From the NCBI GenBank assembly GCA_020349865.1, contig CP070700.1:588860-596267 (forward strand): a stretch of 7,408 nucleotides of DNA, read 5' to 3'. Position 1 is the first letter of the stretch; every line of letters begins with the position of its first letter. Below are positions 1 to 5,070 of this stretch, piece after piece. Position numbers and translations under genes: made by a program. Source of the stretch: Desulfobacteraceae bacterium. GTDB lineage: Bacteria > Desulfobacterota > DSM-4660 > Desulfatiglandales > Desulfatiglandaceae. The notes beneath the pieces were generated by a model, which ran no database searches, was not told the DNA's origin, and saw only the letters and a list, made by a program, of their open reading frames with translations.

Positions 1-326
1 GTGCAAAAGAATTTGGCTAGCAATTCTTTTTCCCTGCCAAGCAACTGACGCGTATTCCCAATACAAAATCATACCGGCGTTATCATCTTCATGAAACCCA
101 TGTCCAGAAAGCTGTGAAAGCGGCAGTCATTAAAGCTCAAATACCCAGAAAGGTCACTCCCCATACATTCAGGCATAGTTTTGCCACGCATCTACTCAAA
201 TCAGGTTATGATATCCGTGTCGTCCAGGAGCTATTAGGCCACAGTGATGTCAGGACAACCATGATCTACACCCATACCATCAAGAGCCAGACCATCAAAG
301 AGGCCAAAAGTCCGCTTGATTTTTGA
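1..326 (+). pseudogene. intI: Integron integrase (IntI) C-terminal part, interrupted by an amber codon; 5' end outside window
   Basis: This is the catalytic end of an integron-type tyrosine recombinase, the enzyme that inserts and excises gene cassettes at attI and attC sites. The frame starting at position 3 reads AKEFG, then TAG (18-20), then QFFFPA and onward to the TGA at 324-326. In IntI proteins this motif is KEFGWQ or KEWGWQ, so the stop sits exactly where TGG (Trp) is expected, one G-to-A change away. Downstream is the IntI-type segment [14 protein letters not shown], then the HxxR box (HTFR, 162-173), the LGH histidine (240-242) and the nucleophile Tyr in MIYTH (267-269). All these active-site residues are intact, so decay is confined to the stop or to sequence outside the window. 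A re-start at the GTG or ATG near 114 would lack most of the protein. A sequencing error is possible. No attI or attC site was recognised nearby. Confidence 0.85.
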
Positions 327-676
327 TAGATCGAACATCCTTAAATAATAGTATGAATAACACGCAGGCAGCATGATTATGGACAAAAAAGCATATAATT
401 TCAATTATCTTTGGAGATCTTACTGAAATTCAGTTCTTGAATCATGTCCCACGAAAAAAATGCCGAATAGTATGCGCATTAGACGTAAATTTTTTCTTTT
501 TCCATCAAGGGTAAGGTGCATCAATTGTGCACGTCGGCAGATGTAAGCAGCTTTCTATAATCACTTGCTGTGCAAAAGGGAATCGAGCAATGACAGATGG
601 AGGAGGCGCTGACAAACAGCGAAGCTGTGAGCCTATCTGCTTGATTGGGTTGTGAGTTCCTTTCCAGATTGATCAT
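327..676. other. Stretch without a gene between intI and the GNAT gene
   Basis: No reading frame of convincing length or composition was found on either strand. The stretch is AT-rich at 380-510. It holds a short inverted repeat around 513-529 (GTGCA and TGCAC arms) and a longer imperfect hairpin described separately. It lies at the 3' end of intI, between two converging genes, so it is not the usual place for attI or for the first cassette of an integron. Confidence 0.6.
581..646. repeat. Long imperfect hairpin downstream of intI
   Basis: The arms pair in blocks: AATC (581-584) with GATT (643-646), CAGAT (594-598) with ATCTG (635-639), AGGC (604-607) with GCCT (631-634), and ACAGC (616-620) with GCTGT (624-628) around a GAA loop. 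Nearly all unpaired bases lie on the left arm. That one-sided bulging is reminiscent of folded attC sites, but the required RYYYAAC and GTTRRRY core boxes are absent at its ends. There is no T-run, so it is not a typical intrinsic terminator. Confidence 0.4.
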
Positions 677-1171
677 CTATAATGTTTTCTCAAAACAGTA
701 GAATAGCCGTTTCCTGAAAACAACAGTTCCAGCCTTTCTATATCCTCGACGCTCATAGAACTTGACGGCCCTTGGATTTTTAGTAAAAGCATCCAACCGA
801 ATTGCCTGATAACCATTTGCTTGCCCGTATTGTTCTGCAAAGTCCATGAGCCTTCTTGCGATTCCTTGTCTCTGCCACTGAGGATCAACGGCTAACCTAT
901 GGACCACAAGAACCTTGTCAGCTTGATATTTCCAATCGATATCCCCGTATTCTTGTGGTTCGTCGCCGTCAAGTGTTATTATGCCACAGTATTTGTCCTC
1001 TATTTTAAGAACCTGCAACGACCGATTGGCGATGTCAGCCTCGATTGCTTCCCGCGTCGGGTATTCATCATCCCATTGATAAATGCCGCTGGCTTCCATA
1101 TCTTTAGTACACTCGGAAATAAGAGCCATTATCGGGCCTGTGTCTTTTGGTGTTGCTTCTATGATGTCCAT
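677..1171 (-). CDS. GNAT-family N-acetyltransferase
   Basis: A GCN5-related acetyltransferase that would transfer an acetyl group from acetyl-CoA to an unknown amine. With the start at 1171 it has 164 residues, a normal length for a stand-alone GNAT. The acetyl-CoA pyrophosphate-binding motif A is visible as VHRLAVDPQWQRQGIA (residues 90-105, core QRQGIA). The motif B region follows as LDAFTKNPRAVKFYERRGY (126-144), which is the usual end of the fold. I chose MDIIEATPKD as the start because GNATs usually begin right at this first strand. The alternative start at 1198 adds only MPPLCLSKR and overlaps an inverted repeat. Neither start has a good Shine-Dalgarno sequence. The gene converges on intI and has no functional link to the nickel genes. 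GNATs are common integron cargo, but no attC flanks this one. The substrate cannot be predicted. Confidence 0.85.
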   Translation of the reverse strand: MDIIEATPKDTGPIMALISECTKDMEASGIYQWDDEYPTREAIEADIANRSLQVLKIEDKYCGIITLDGDEPQEYGDIDWKYQADKVLVVHRLAVDPQWQRQGIARRLMDFAEQYGQANGYQAIRLDAFTKNPRAVKFYERRGYRKAGTVVFRKRLFYCFEKTL

Positions 1172-1195
1172 TCTCTTACTCAAACACAATGGTGG

Positions 1196-1269
1196 CATAA
1201 GAGGGTGATGTGTTTTCTGAAATGAACAGACCGTGAGTCCCGGAACTTAAGAAAACCATCACCCTTATG
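1196..1269. repeat. Bulged inverted repeat upstream of the GNAT gene
   Basis: The left arm 1196-1218 and right arm 1250-1269 are complementary over 20 pairs once an AG bulge (1202-1203 or equivalent) and a single T (1211) in the left arm are skipped. The pairing blocks are CATAAG/CTTATG, GGTGATG/CATCACC and GTTTTCT/AGAAAAC. The loop is 31 bases. It overlaps or directly precedes the GNAT start, so it could be a 5' structure on that transcript or a small mobile repeat. No T-run follows. Confidence 0.55.
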
Positions 1270-1283
1270 AAGCTTTCACTCAA

Positions 1284-1370
1284 CTATTTTTTCTTCTTAA
1301 CAAATAGGTAATACTCCCAAACAAATCCTAATAACAAATTCCCAAGAAAAACTGATTGAGCGTCGCTCAA
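1284..1370 (-). other. Possible 28-codon membrane microprotein or gene remnant
   Basis: On the minus strand a short open frame ends at TAG (1286-1284) and reads LGNLLLGFVWEYYLFVKKKK at its C-terminus. That is one hydrophobic helix followed by a positive tail, which looks like real membrane-protein sequence. The frame is closed upstream by TGA at 1385-1383. The only usable start is a TTG at 1370, which would give MSDAQSV first. There is no Shine-Dalgarno sequence in front of it. It may be the eroded tail of a lost gene, a very small protein, or chance. I do not recognise a family. Confidence 0.2.
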
Positions 1371-1371
1371 T
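1355..1371. promoter_or_regulatory. Orphan 17-bp palindrome, operator-like
   Basis: ATTGAGCG-T-CGCTCAAT is a perfect palindrome with 8-bp arms around one central base. This is the size and symmetry of operators bound by dimeric repressors such as those of the TetR family. No regulator gene and no clear promoter are adjacent, so the role is unknown. It overlaps the start of the possible microprotein at 1284-1370. Confidence 0.3.
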
Positions 1372-1471
1372 TGAAGTATTGATCAACCCCTTAAACCTTC
1401 AGCTATGCTGATGATCCCAGTTCTGCTATATTGGTAGATGCGTAAGTAAGATATCACCGCCCGCTTCGCTC

Positions 1472-1536
1472 GAGGCACAGAGAACGCAGAGGAAGGCAAC
1501 TTTTTTCATCGCCGCTGAGATGGCAGCGATGAAAAA
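1472..1536 (+). repeat. Dispersed hairpin repeat, copy 1
   Basis: A CACAGAGAACGCAGAG-type segment (1476-1491) is followed by a hairpin whose arms TTTTTCATCGC (1502-1512) and GCGATGAAAAA (1526-1536) pair perfectly over 11 bp. The CGCTGAGA core lies at 1513-1520. Sequences of the CGCAGAG kind are a familiar intergenic repeat type in many bacterial genomes. A second copy in the opposite direction is at 1634-1702. Confidence 0.6.
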
Positions 1537-1543
1537 CCACTCG

Positions 1544-1557
1544 GCAGCTGAAGCTGC
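1544..1557. repeat. Short GC-rich hairpin
   Basis: GCAGCT and AGCTGC arms with a GA spacer form a compact hairpin just after repeat copy 1. It may be part of the same repeat unit, but it has no evident counterpart next to copy 2. Confidence 0.35.
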
Positions 1558-1633
1558 GGCTGCAAAAGCCCATGCTAAGCAATTATAGAATAGGGTATAG
1601 ATTTGAGGAAACCTACCCACCGCAGGTGAATGG

Positions 1634-1702
1634 ATTTTGCTTTTCGGCGTCTCAGCGAAAAGCAAAATAGTAAATCATTTCTCTGCGAGCTCAGCGTCTG
1701 TG
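1634..1702 (-). repeat. Dispersed hairpin repeat, copy 2 (inverted)
   Basis: Read on the minus strand, CACAGA (1702-1697) and CGCAGAG (1687-1681) precede a hairpin with perfect 13-bp arms, ATTTTGCTTTTCG at 1634-1646 and its complement at 1656-1668. The CGCTGAGA core (1657-1650) is identical to that in copy 1. The stem sequence differs from copy 1 but stays fully paired, so structure rather than sequence is conserved. It lies downstream of cbiO, where it could also act on the operon's 3' end, although no clean U-run follows. Confidence 0.6.
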
Positions 1703-1843
1703 GTGTGATAAAAGTCCATGATTTAGACCCTTTTAGGGTAACCATTCTAGCCATCCTTTTTAGGGGTGGTAGTTTACCAAATAGTCTTTGCCAATTCGGG
1801 AAAGTATTTTTATAGGGCACAGTTTTGAAAAAGGTTTTTTGAT
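1703..1843. other. Spacer downstream of cbiO with weak hairpins
   Basis: No gene was found. ACCCTTTTAGGGT (1727-1739) is a 5-bp hairpin, and an imperfect stem joins GGTAA and CCATCC with GGGGTGG and TTACC (about 1736-1780). These are candidates for the 3' end structure of the minus-strand transport operon, but none has the stem-plus-U-run form of a textbook terminator. Confidence 0.35.
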
Positions 1844-2572
1844 CTATTTGTGTTCGTGTGGCACAGCGCCATGGGGATGTCGGTGATAATGCGGGTGTAC
1901 ATATACTTCTTCGTCAATAAAGATCTTTCCGTTTCTCATTTCACAAACGGAATCTGTTGTCTCGGAAAGAAAATCGATTTCATGGGAGATCAAAATATAG
2001 GAAAGATCGAGTTGAGATAGTGCCTCTGTCAGCTTGGCTTTGGTATTGTCATCAAGGCCGTTACTCGGTTCATCAAGGAGCAGGATTTCAGGCTCCATGG
2101 CCAAAACCGTGGCCAGTGAGACCAGTTTTTTTTCTCCGCCGGAGAGCTTGTAAGTAATCCTGTCTTGGAATCCGGAAAGACCCAGAAGTTCCAATGTGCT
2201 TTGAGCAATATTCTTTGCCTCTTCCTGCGACTTACCCAAATTCAGCGGCCCAAAGGCTACGTCCTCCAGGACCGTCGGGCTGAATAACTGGTCATCAGCA
2301 TCCTGAAAAAGCAGGCCGATTCTCTCACGCACACTCCTGAAGTCTTTTTCTTCAAGCACATGCCTGTCGAAGATCTCAATTATGCCGAAGGAAGGTTTTA
2401 GTAGTCCCATGATAATGTGAAACAGGGTGGTTTTTCCGCTTCCATTTGGCCCGATCAATCCCAGCCGCTCTCCCCTGTAAAGTTGCAGGCTGAGTTTATC
2501 AAGTACCGAGGCAGTGCCCCGGTATGCAAAGGATATGTCTGAAAGATTGATAACTATGTTATTTTGGTCCAT
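1844..2572 (-). CDS. cbiO: ECF nickel/cobalt transporter ATPase (CbiO/NikO)
   Basis: The energy-coupling ATPase of the importer, on the cytoplasmic face, which hydrolyses ATP to drive substrate release. All ABC motifs are present: Walker A GPNGSGKTT (residues 41-49), Q-loop at Q90 followed by the ECF-type DDQLFSPTVLEDVAFG (93-108), signature LSGGEKK (143-149), Walker B ILLLDEPSNGLD (163-174) and the switch His in LISHE (H197). The last 17 residues carry seven histidines (226, 228, 230, 232, 234, 239, 241), a likely metal-binding tail. The start MDQNNIV at 2572 was chosen because the fold begins there. A TTG at 2626 would add 18 residues lying wholly inside cbiQ. From 2572 the gene overlaps cbiQ by 19 bases, which implies translational coupling. 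It is the last gene of the operon. Nickel rather than cobalt is inferred from the NikL and NikK neighbours. Confidence 0.93.
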   Translation of the reverse strand: MDQNNIVINLSDISFAYRGTASVLDKLSLQLYRGERLGLIGPNGSGKTTLFHIIMGLLKPSFGIIEIFDRHVLEEKDFRSVRERIGLLFQDADDQLFSPTVLEDVAFGPLNLGKSQEEAKNIAQSTLELLGLSGFQDRITYKLSGGEKKLVSLATVLAMEPEILLLDEPSNGLDDNTKAKLTEALSQLDLSYILISHEIDFLSETTDSVCEMRNGKIFIDEEVYVHPHYHRHPHGAVPHEHK

Positions 2573-3312
2573 TCCAGAATCACCAATCCGAGGATTACCA
2601 TTGCCATAATAGCCGACAAGGCCCAATCCTGCAATGACAGTGAAAATTCGTGAAGGCAGTAAAACCTGCCTTTGAATCCGCGGCAGAGCATGGCCTGGTG
2701 CACACGCTGCGCACGTGCCGAGGCCCGGACGAATAACATTCCTATGAGATACGCGTATGTCCTGTAGGTGTGTGCATTGGTACCGGGGCGAAAACTACGA
2801 ATTTTGGCTGACCTCGAAAGCCGCTGATATTCCTGATCTATTACAAATATGTATCGATAGGTCAGTAAAAAAAGATGAACTATTTTACCGGGAATGTACA
2901 AGCGGTTCATGGCGTGGCCCAATGTGGCGATAGTCATGGAGGCAACCATAGCTATGAAAGACAGCAGGATGGCGTTCGACTTGAGCGTGATCTGTGCTGA
3001 AAGAATTACCCCTTCACGGGTGACTGCCAGGGGACCGAGGTTGAACAGGGCCTCACCCTTAATAGTCAGGGGTAATACCAGCCAGAAAAAAAGGATCAGG
3101 CCGTTTACGACCGCTAATCTCTTTGCTACTTCCTTGACGTTTAAGCGTGCCAGGACAATCAAGAGGGACGAAAAGCCAAGGGCAACGAACAATGTCGGAA
3201 ACCTGGAAGAAAGCGCCACAATGAAGGAGTAAAGTGTTGCAAAGATAACCTTCATTCTCGGATCAAGGTTGTGAACCAGGGAATTTCCATTCGAAAAGGG
3301 TTCCTCTATCAT
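2554..3312 (-). CDS. cbiQ: ECF nickel/cobalt transporter transmembrane coupling protein (CbiQ/NikQ, EcfT)
   Basis: The membrane scaffold that transmits ATPase movement to the substrate-binding subunit. It has 252 residues. It opens with the family's typical SLVHNLDPRMKV segment (11-22) and has hydrophobic helices at about 22-57, 67-82 and 105-130, with a last one at 230-247. The two cytoplasmic coupling helices of EcfT proteins are visible as SAKIRSFRPG (168-177) and ARAQRVHQAMLCRGFKG (199-215), each carrying the conserved Ala-x-x-Arg type motif that docks on the ATPase. The start codon overlaps the nikL stop as ATGA (3312-3309), and the 3' end overlaps cbiO, so translation of the three genes is probably coupled. 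Length and motifs are complete, with no sign of damage. Confidence 0.93.
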   Translation of the reverse strand: MIEEPFSNGNSLVHNLDPRMKVIFATLYSFIVALSSRFPTLFVALGFSSLLIVLARLNVKEVAKRLAVVNGLILFFWLVLPLTIKGEALFNLGPLAVTREGVILSAQITLKSNAILLSFIAMVASMTIATLGHAMNRLYIPGKIVHLFLLTYRYIFVIDQEYQRLSRSAKIRSFRPGTNAHTYRTYAYLIGMLFVRASARAQRVHQAMLCRGFKGRFYCLHEFSLSLQDWALSAIMAMVILGLVILEWTKIT

Positions 3313-3971
3313 GACTTTGACAGGTCCTTTATCTTACGACGATAGTGAAAATAGCTGGCAATGCCCACCAGGCCCAGAATGTAGCCGATACCTCCGAGGA
3401 TGTCGTTTACCGTAGGACCGTGTTCCTGGGATTCTGCAAGCTTCTTCATAACGGGTTTGAGTTTTTTATCCAGGGCCTTTTCCACTGCCAGTTGAATATC
3501 GTCAGGGCTGAGTTTGGATGCGGAAACTGACTGTGTCTGCTTCTCTGTTTTTATTGACTTGGTTTCCCGGGTTTTTTTGGTTTCTGCTTGTACGCTTTGT
3601 TGCGAAGTCACTTCCCCCAACTCCTCTAAGGGTAACGTCCATTCGCCCCGGTGTCCCGTCCCGGCCTGAAGGACGATTTTAAGCGTTGCCTTCTTAGGGA
3701 TCTTAAAAGAAAATTCCCCCTGCTCGTTGGTCTTTCCTGCAAGAAGACGATTCCCCTGGAGGTCATAAACAATAACGTCTCCTTGCTTGACCTTCTTTCC
3801 ACCGCTGAGTTTGCTCTCCGTATAAATGGTATCCCCTTCCACCCATGCGAAGATAATGGCTTTATGGGCGCTTGCAGTATTGACCGCAAAAATCGGAACC
3901 ATCGCAAAAGTCAAAAGGACAAGGATACCTCTGATCCATCTGACATTCTCAATCATGCTATGTGCTCGCAT
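3309..3971 (-). CDS. nikL: NikL-like nickel transport accessory protein, periplasmic domain with C-terminal membrane anchor
   Basis: An accessory subunit found in NikKMLQO-type ECF nickel importers, taking the place of the small NikN subunit. It has 220 residues. A signal peptide covers 1-35 (hydrophobic 15-30, cleavage motif ASA), so the mature protein would begin with His36 (HKAIIFAWVEGDTIY). Residues 40-110 have the look of a small carboxypeptidase-regulatory-like beta domain (VIVYDLQGN, TNEQGEFSFKIPKK). A Lys/Thr/Gln/Ser-rich linker spans about 121-155, a charged helix 157-183, and one transmembrane helix 189-209 (ILGGIGYILGLVGIASYF) is followed by a basic cytoplasmic end. The start at 3971 has GGAG six bases upstream and lies 16 bases after the nikM stop. 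How the family works in transport is not settled. The name rests on the mature N-terminus, the C-terminal anchor and the context. Confidence 0.82.
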   Translation of the reverse strand: MRAHSMIENVRWIRGILVLLTFAMVPIFAVNTASAHKAIIFAWVEGDTIYTESKLSGGKKVKQGDVIVYDLQGNRLLAGKTNEQGEFSFKIPKKATLKIVLQAGTGHRGEWTLPLEELGEVTSQQSVQAETKKTRETKSIKTEKQTQSVSASKLSPDDIQLAVEKALDKKLKPVMKKLAESQEHGPTVNDILGGIGYILGLVGIASYFHYRRKIKDLSKS

Positions 3972-3987
3972 TATTCACTCCAATACA

Positions 3988-4602
3988 TTAGATAAGGTTA
4001 TCTGAATATCCCGGGAGCATGCCGGGTTGAACCTTTCTCAAAAACGCTACGCAGAAGCCGGTAATGATCCCTTCGATGATCATCACGGGAAGATGAGCAA
4101 TGACGAGCATTGCCGAGACCTTGAAGAAATCCTCTTCCGTAAAAACTAATGCAAGGCCCACCATAATGGCCCCCAGGAACACAGAGAAGGAACCGGCCGC
4201 AAAAGACGCAAGCAGCGCGGTAAAAGACCTCTTGTGGACCAGGCGGCCGAACAGGAAATAGCACAAGACAGCCGGCAGCGCCATATTCACCGTATTGACC
4301 CCAAGGGTGGTGATGCCCCCGAACTGGAAAAAAACGGTCTGAAGCGTCAATGCCACAAGAATGGCCGGGAAGGCACCCCATCCGAGAATGAGACCAACGA
4401 TCCCATTGAGGATAAGGTGAACGCTTGAAGGACCAATAGGAACATGGATCAGTGTGGCTACAAAAAAAGATGCTGAAAGTATTCCCGCCTGGGGGATGCG
4501 GTCGTAATCCAGTTTTTTTAGACCTATGGCAGTGCCTGCTGCCGCAAGTGCCATTCCTGAAATCAGAACCGGTCCGGATAAAATTCCTTCAGAAATATGC
4601 AT
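3988..4602 (-). CDS. cbiM: ECF nickel/cobalt transporter substrate-binding membrane subunit (CbiM/NikM)
   Basis: The membrane S-component that captures the metal ion. It has 204 residues and about six hydrophobic helices. The start MHISEG is the hallmark of the family: the free N-terminus together with His2 forms part of the Ni/Co site in known NikM and CbiM structures. The second signature region is LIHVPIGPSSVHLILNG, with His53, His62 and Asn66 as likely ligand or support residues. The start codon has GAGGT six bases upstream, and no earlier start could preserve the essential Met1-His2 end. It is the first gene of the minus-strand operon. Its leader contains a terminator matching the one in front of nikK. 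The protein alone does not separate nickel from cobalt, and the NikL and NikK neighbours favour nickel. Confidence 0.94.
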   Translation of the reverse strand: MHISEGILSGPVLISGMALAAAGTAIGLKKLDYDRIPQAGILSASFFVATLIHVPIGPSSVHLILNGIVGLILGWGAFPAILVALTLQTVFFQFGGITTLGVNTVNMALPAVLCYFLFGRLVHKRSFTALLASFAAGSFSVFLGAIMVGLALVFTEEDFFKVSAMLVIAHLPVMIIEGIITGFCVAFLRKVQPGMLPGYSDNLI

Positions 4603-4623
4603 GAAAAGACCTCATAGTCCTGC

Positions 4624-4653
4624 TTGTCACACTGGGTAAAGCCCCTGTGAAAA
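4624..4653. promoter_or_regulatory. Inverted repeat just upstream of cbiM, possible operator
   Basis: TTGTCACA and TGTGAAAA are inverted relative to one another (7 of 8 positions) with 14 bases between them, ending 22 bases before the cbiM start. Long spaced dyads of this kind are typical of NikR sites, but the half-site is not the E. coli GTATGA sequence and I cannot confirm it. It lies inside the predicted untranslated leader, downstream of the promoter and attenuator. Confidence 0.25.
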
Positions 4654-4718
4654 TGTACTCTAAGAGTTGAGCGCGGTCGGCTTGATCATTGCCGTCCGTT
4701 TTATCAATCGATTCTCAG

Positions 4719-4778
4719 AAAATAAAAAAGGCCACAAGGTATAGCAATCTTTACCAAATTCCTCAACCTTCGTGGCCT
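4719..4778 (-). terminator. Intrinsic terminator in the cbiM leader
   Basis: On the minus strand AGGCCAC (4778-4772) pairs with GTGGCCT (4735-4729). After a bulged G, AAGG (4770-4767) pairs with CCTT (4739-4736). The loop is 27 bases. TTTTTTATTTTC follows immediately. It lies between the promoter and cbiM and about 117 bases before the start codon, so it would stop transcription before the operon unless disrupted. Confidence 0.8.
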
Positions 4779-4812
4779 CGAACTTTGCTTGATTCAGGCT
4801 TCGTGCCTTATT
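4719..4812 (-). promoter_or_regulatory. Candidate attenuator/riboswitch leader of the cbiM operon (copy A)
   Basis: Predicted 5' leader from the likely transcription start near 4812 to the U-run. Close to the 5' end is AGGC-ACGAA-GCCT (4808-4796), a small hairpin containing CACGAAGCCTGA. The GCCTGAA part (4799-4793) can instead pair with TTCGAGGC (4782-4775) with one bulged G. That second pairing would occupy the 5' arm of the terminator and so act as an antiterminator. The same order of elements occurs in front of nikK. No known riboswitch class was recognised, and the ligand (nickel, cobalt or something else) is inferred only from the genes. Confidence 0.55.
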
Positions 4813-4818
4813 ATCAAA

Positions 4819-4847
4819 AGCATAGTGCATTGTCACTTCAGTGTCAA
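4819..4847 (-). promoter_or_regulatory. Sigma70-type promoter of the cbiM operon
   Basis: On the minus strand a perfect -35 box TTGACA (4847-4842) is separated by 17 bases from TATGCT (4824-4819). The start of transcription would be near 4812, placing the CACGAAGCC motif within about ten bases of the 5' end. Confidence 0.65.
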
Positions 4848-4859
4848 CGAATTTTAGTT

Positions 4860-4875
4860 ATCATTTTAAAATGAT
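4860..4875. promoter_or_regulatory. 16-bp perfect palindrome upstream of the cbiM promoter
   Basis: ATCATTTT-AAAATGAT is a perfect palindrome ending 12 bases upstream of the -35 box of the minus-strand promoter. It could bind an activator or a metal repressor, or simply be AT-rich chance. No matching sequence was seen at the other promoter, which has a different palindrome. Confidence 0.3.
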
Positions 4876-4883
4876 TATTTTGT

Positions 4884-5002
4884 AAAAGTCCTCTCTGATG
4901 TCATTGCGAGCATAGCGAAGCAATCTCATTTACTGAAAATGCGCGGAATAAGGTGATTGCGTCGTCGTTTCACTCCTCGCAATGACCGCTTATAGGACTT
5001 TT
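4884..5002. repeat. MITE-like palindromic repeat between the two promoters
   Basis: The outer arms AAAAGTCCT (4884-4892) and AGGACTTTT (4994-5002) are perfect inverted repeats. Inside them GTCATTGCGAG (4900-4910) and CTCGCAATGAC (4976-4986) are also perfect, and further inside are GCGAAGCAATC (4915-4925) and its partly matching partner near 4954-4970. The GTCATTGCGAG...CTCGCAATGAC sequence is a widespread dispersed intergenic repeat in several bacterial phyla. It carries no gene. Its place between two divergent promoters means insertion could have spread the regulatory region apart. Confidence 0.7.
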
Positions 5003-5011
5003 TAAGAAATC

Positions 5012-5023
5012 ATCAATATTGAT
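5012..5023. promoter_or_regulatory. 12-bp perfect palindrome upstream of the nikK promoter
   Basis: ATCAAT-ATTGAT ends 12 bases before the -35 box of the plus-strand promoter, the same distance as the palindrome at the other promoter. It is a candidate regulator site of unknown identity. Confidence 0.3.
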
Positions 5024-5035
5024 CTCAAAAAGGTA

Positions 5036-5064
5036 TTGACATCCTGCCGACATAAGGTTATAGG
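5036..5064 (+). promoter_or_regulatory. Sigma70-type promoter of the nikK-porin operon
   Basis: TTGACA (5036-5041), a 17-base spacer and TATAGG (5059-5064). Transcription would start near 5071, giving an untranslated leader of about 140 bases in front of nikK. Confidence 0.65.
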
Positions 5065-5070
5065 ATACTG

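Noticed and set aside
18..20. UAG read as pyrrolysine or another sense codon
   Set aside because: The position is a conserved Trp in IntI proteins, not a Pyl site, and a simple G-to-A change explains the codon.
899..1225. 108-codon open frame on the plus strand inside the GNAT gene
   Set aside because: It is antisense to a clear GNAT protein and has no domain of its own.
560..1270. GNAT gene as an integron cassette
   Set aside because: It lies at the 3' side of intI rather than beside attI, converges with intI, and has no RYYYAAC/GTTRRRY pair on either side.
1426..1820. Two open frames on the minus strand in the repeat region (1426-1665 and 1575-1820)
   Set aside because: They run through the hairpin repeats, which explains their open frames. 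Their proteins are low complexity and they have no ribosome site.
4646..4650. CRP/FNR-type site around TCACA and TGTGA
   Set aside because: The half-sites are in the opposite order and much too far apart for a CRP or FNR dimer.
4682..4707. TTGAT-N16-ATCAA dyad with exact NikR spacing
   Set aside because: The half-sites are only five bases and AT-rich, so chance is likely, and the sequence does not match known NikR half-sites.
4719..4812. Cobalamin or NiCo (czcD) riboswitch
   Set aside because: The B12 box and the conserved NiCo junction sequences are absent in both leaders, as far as I can judge by eye.
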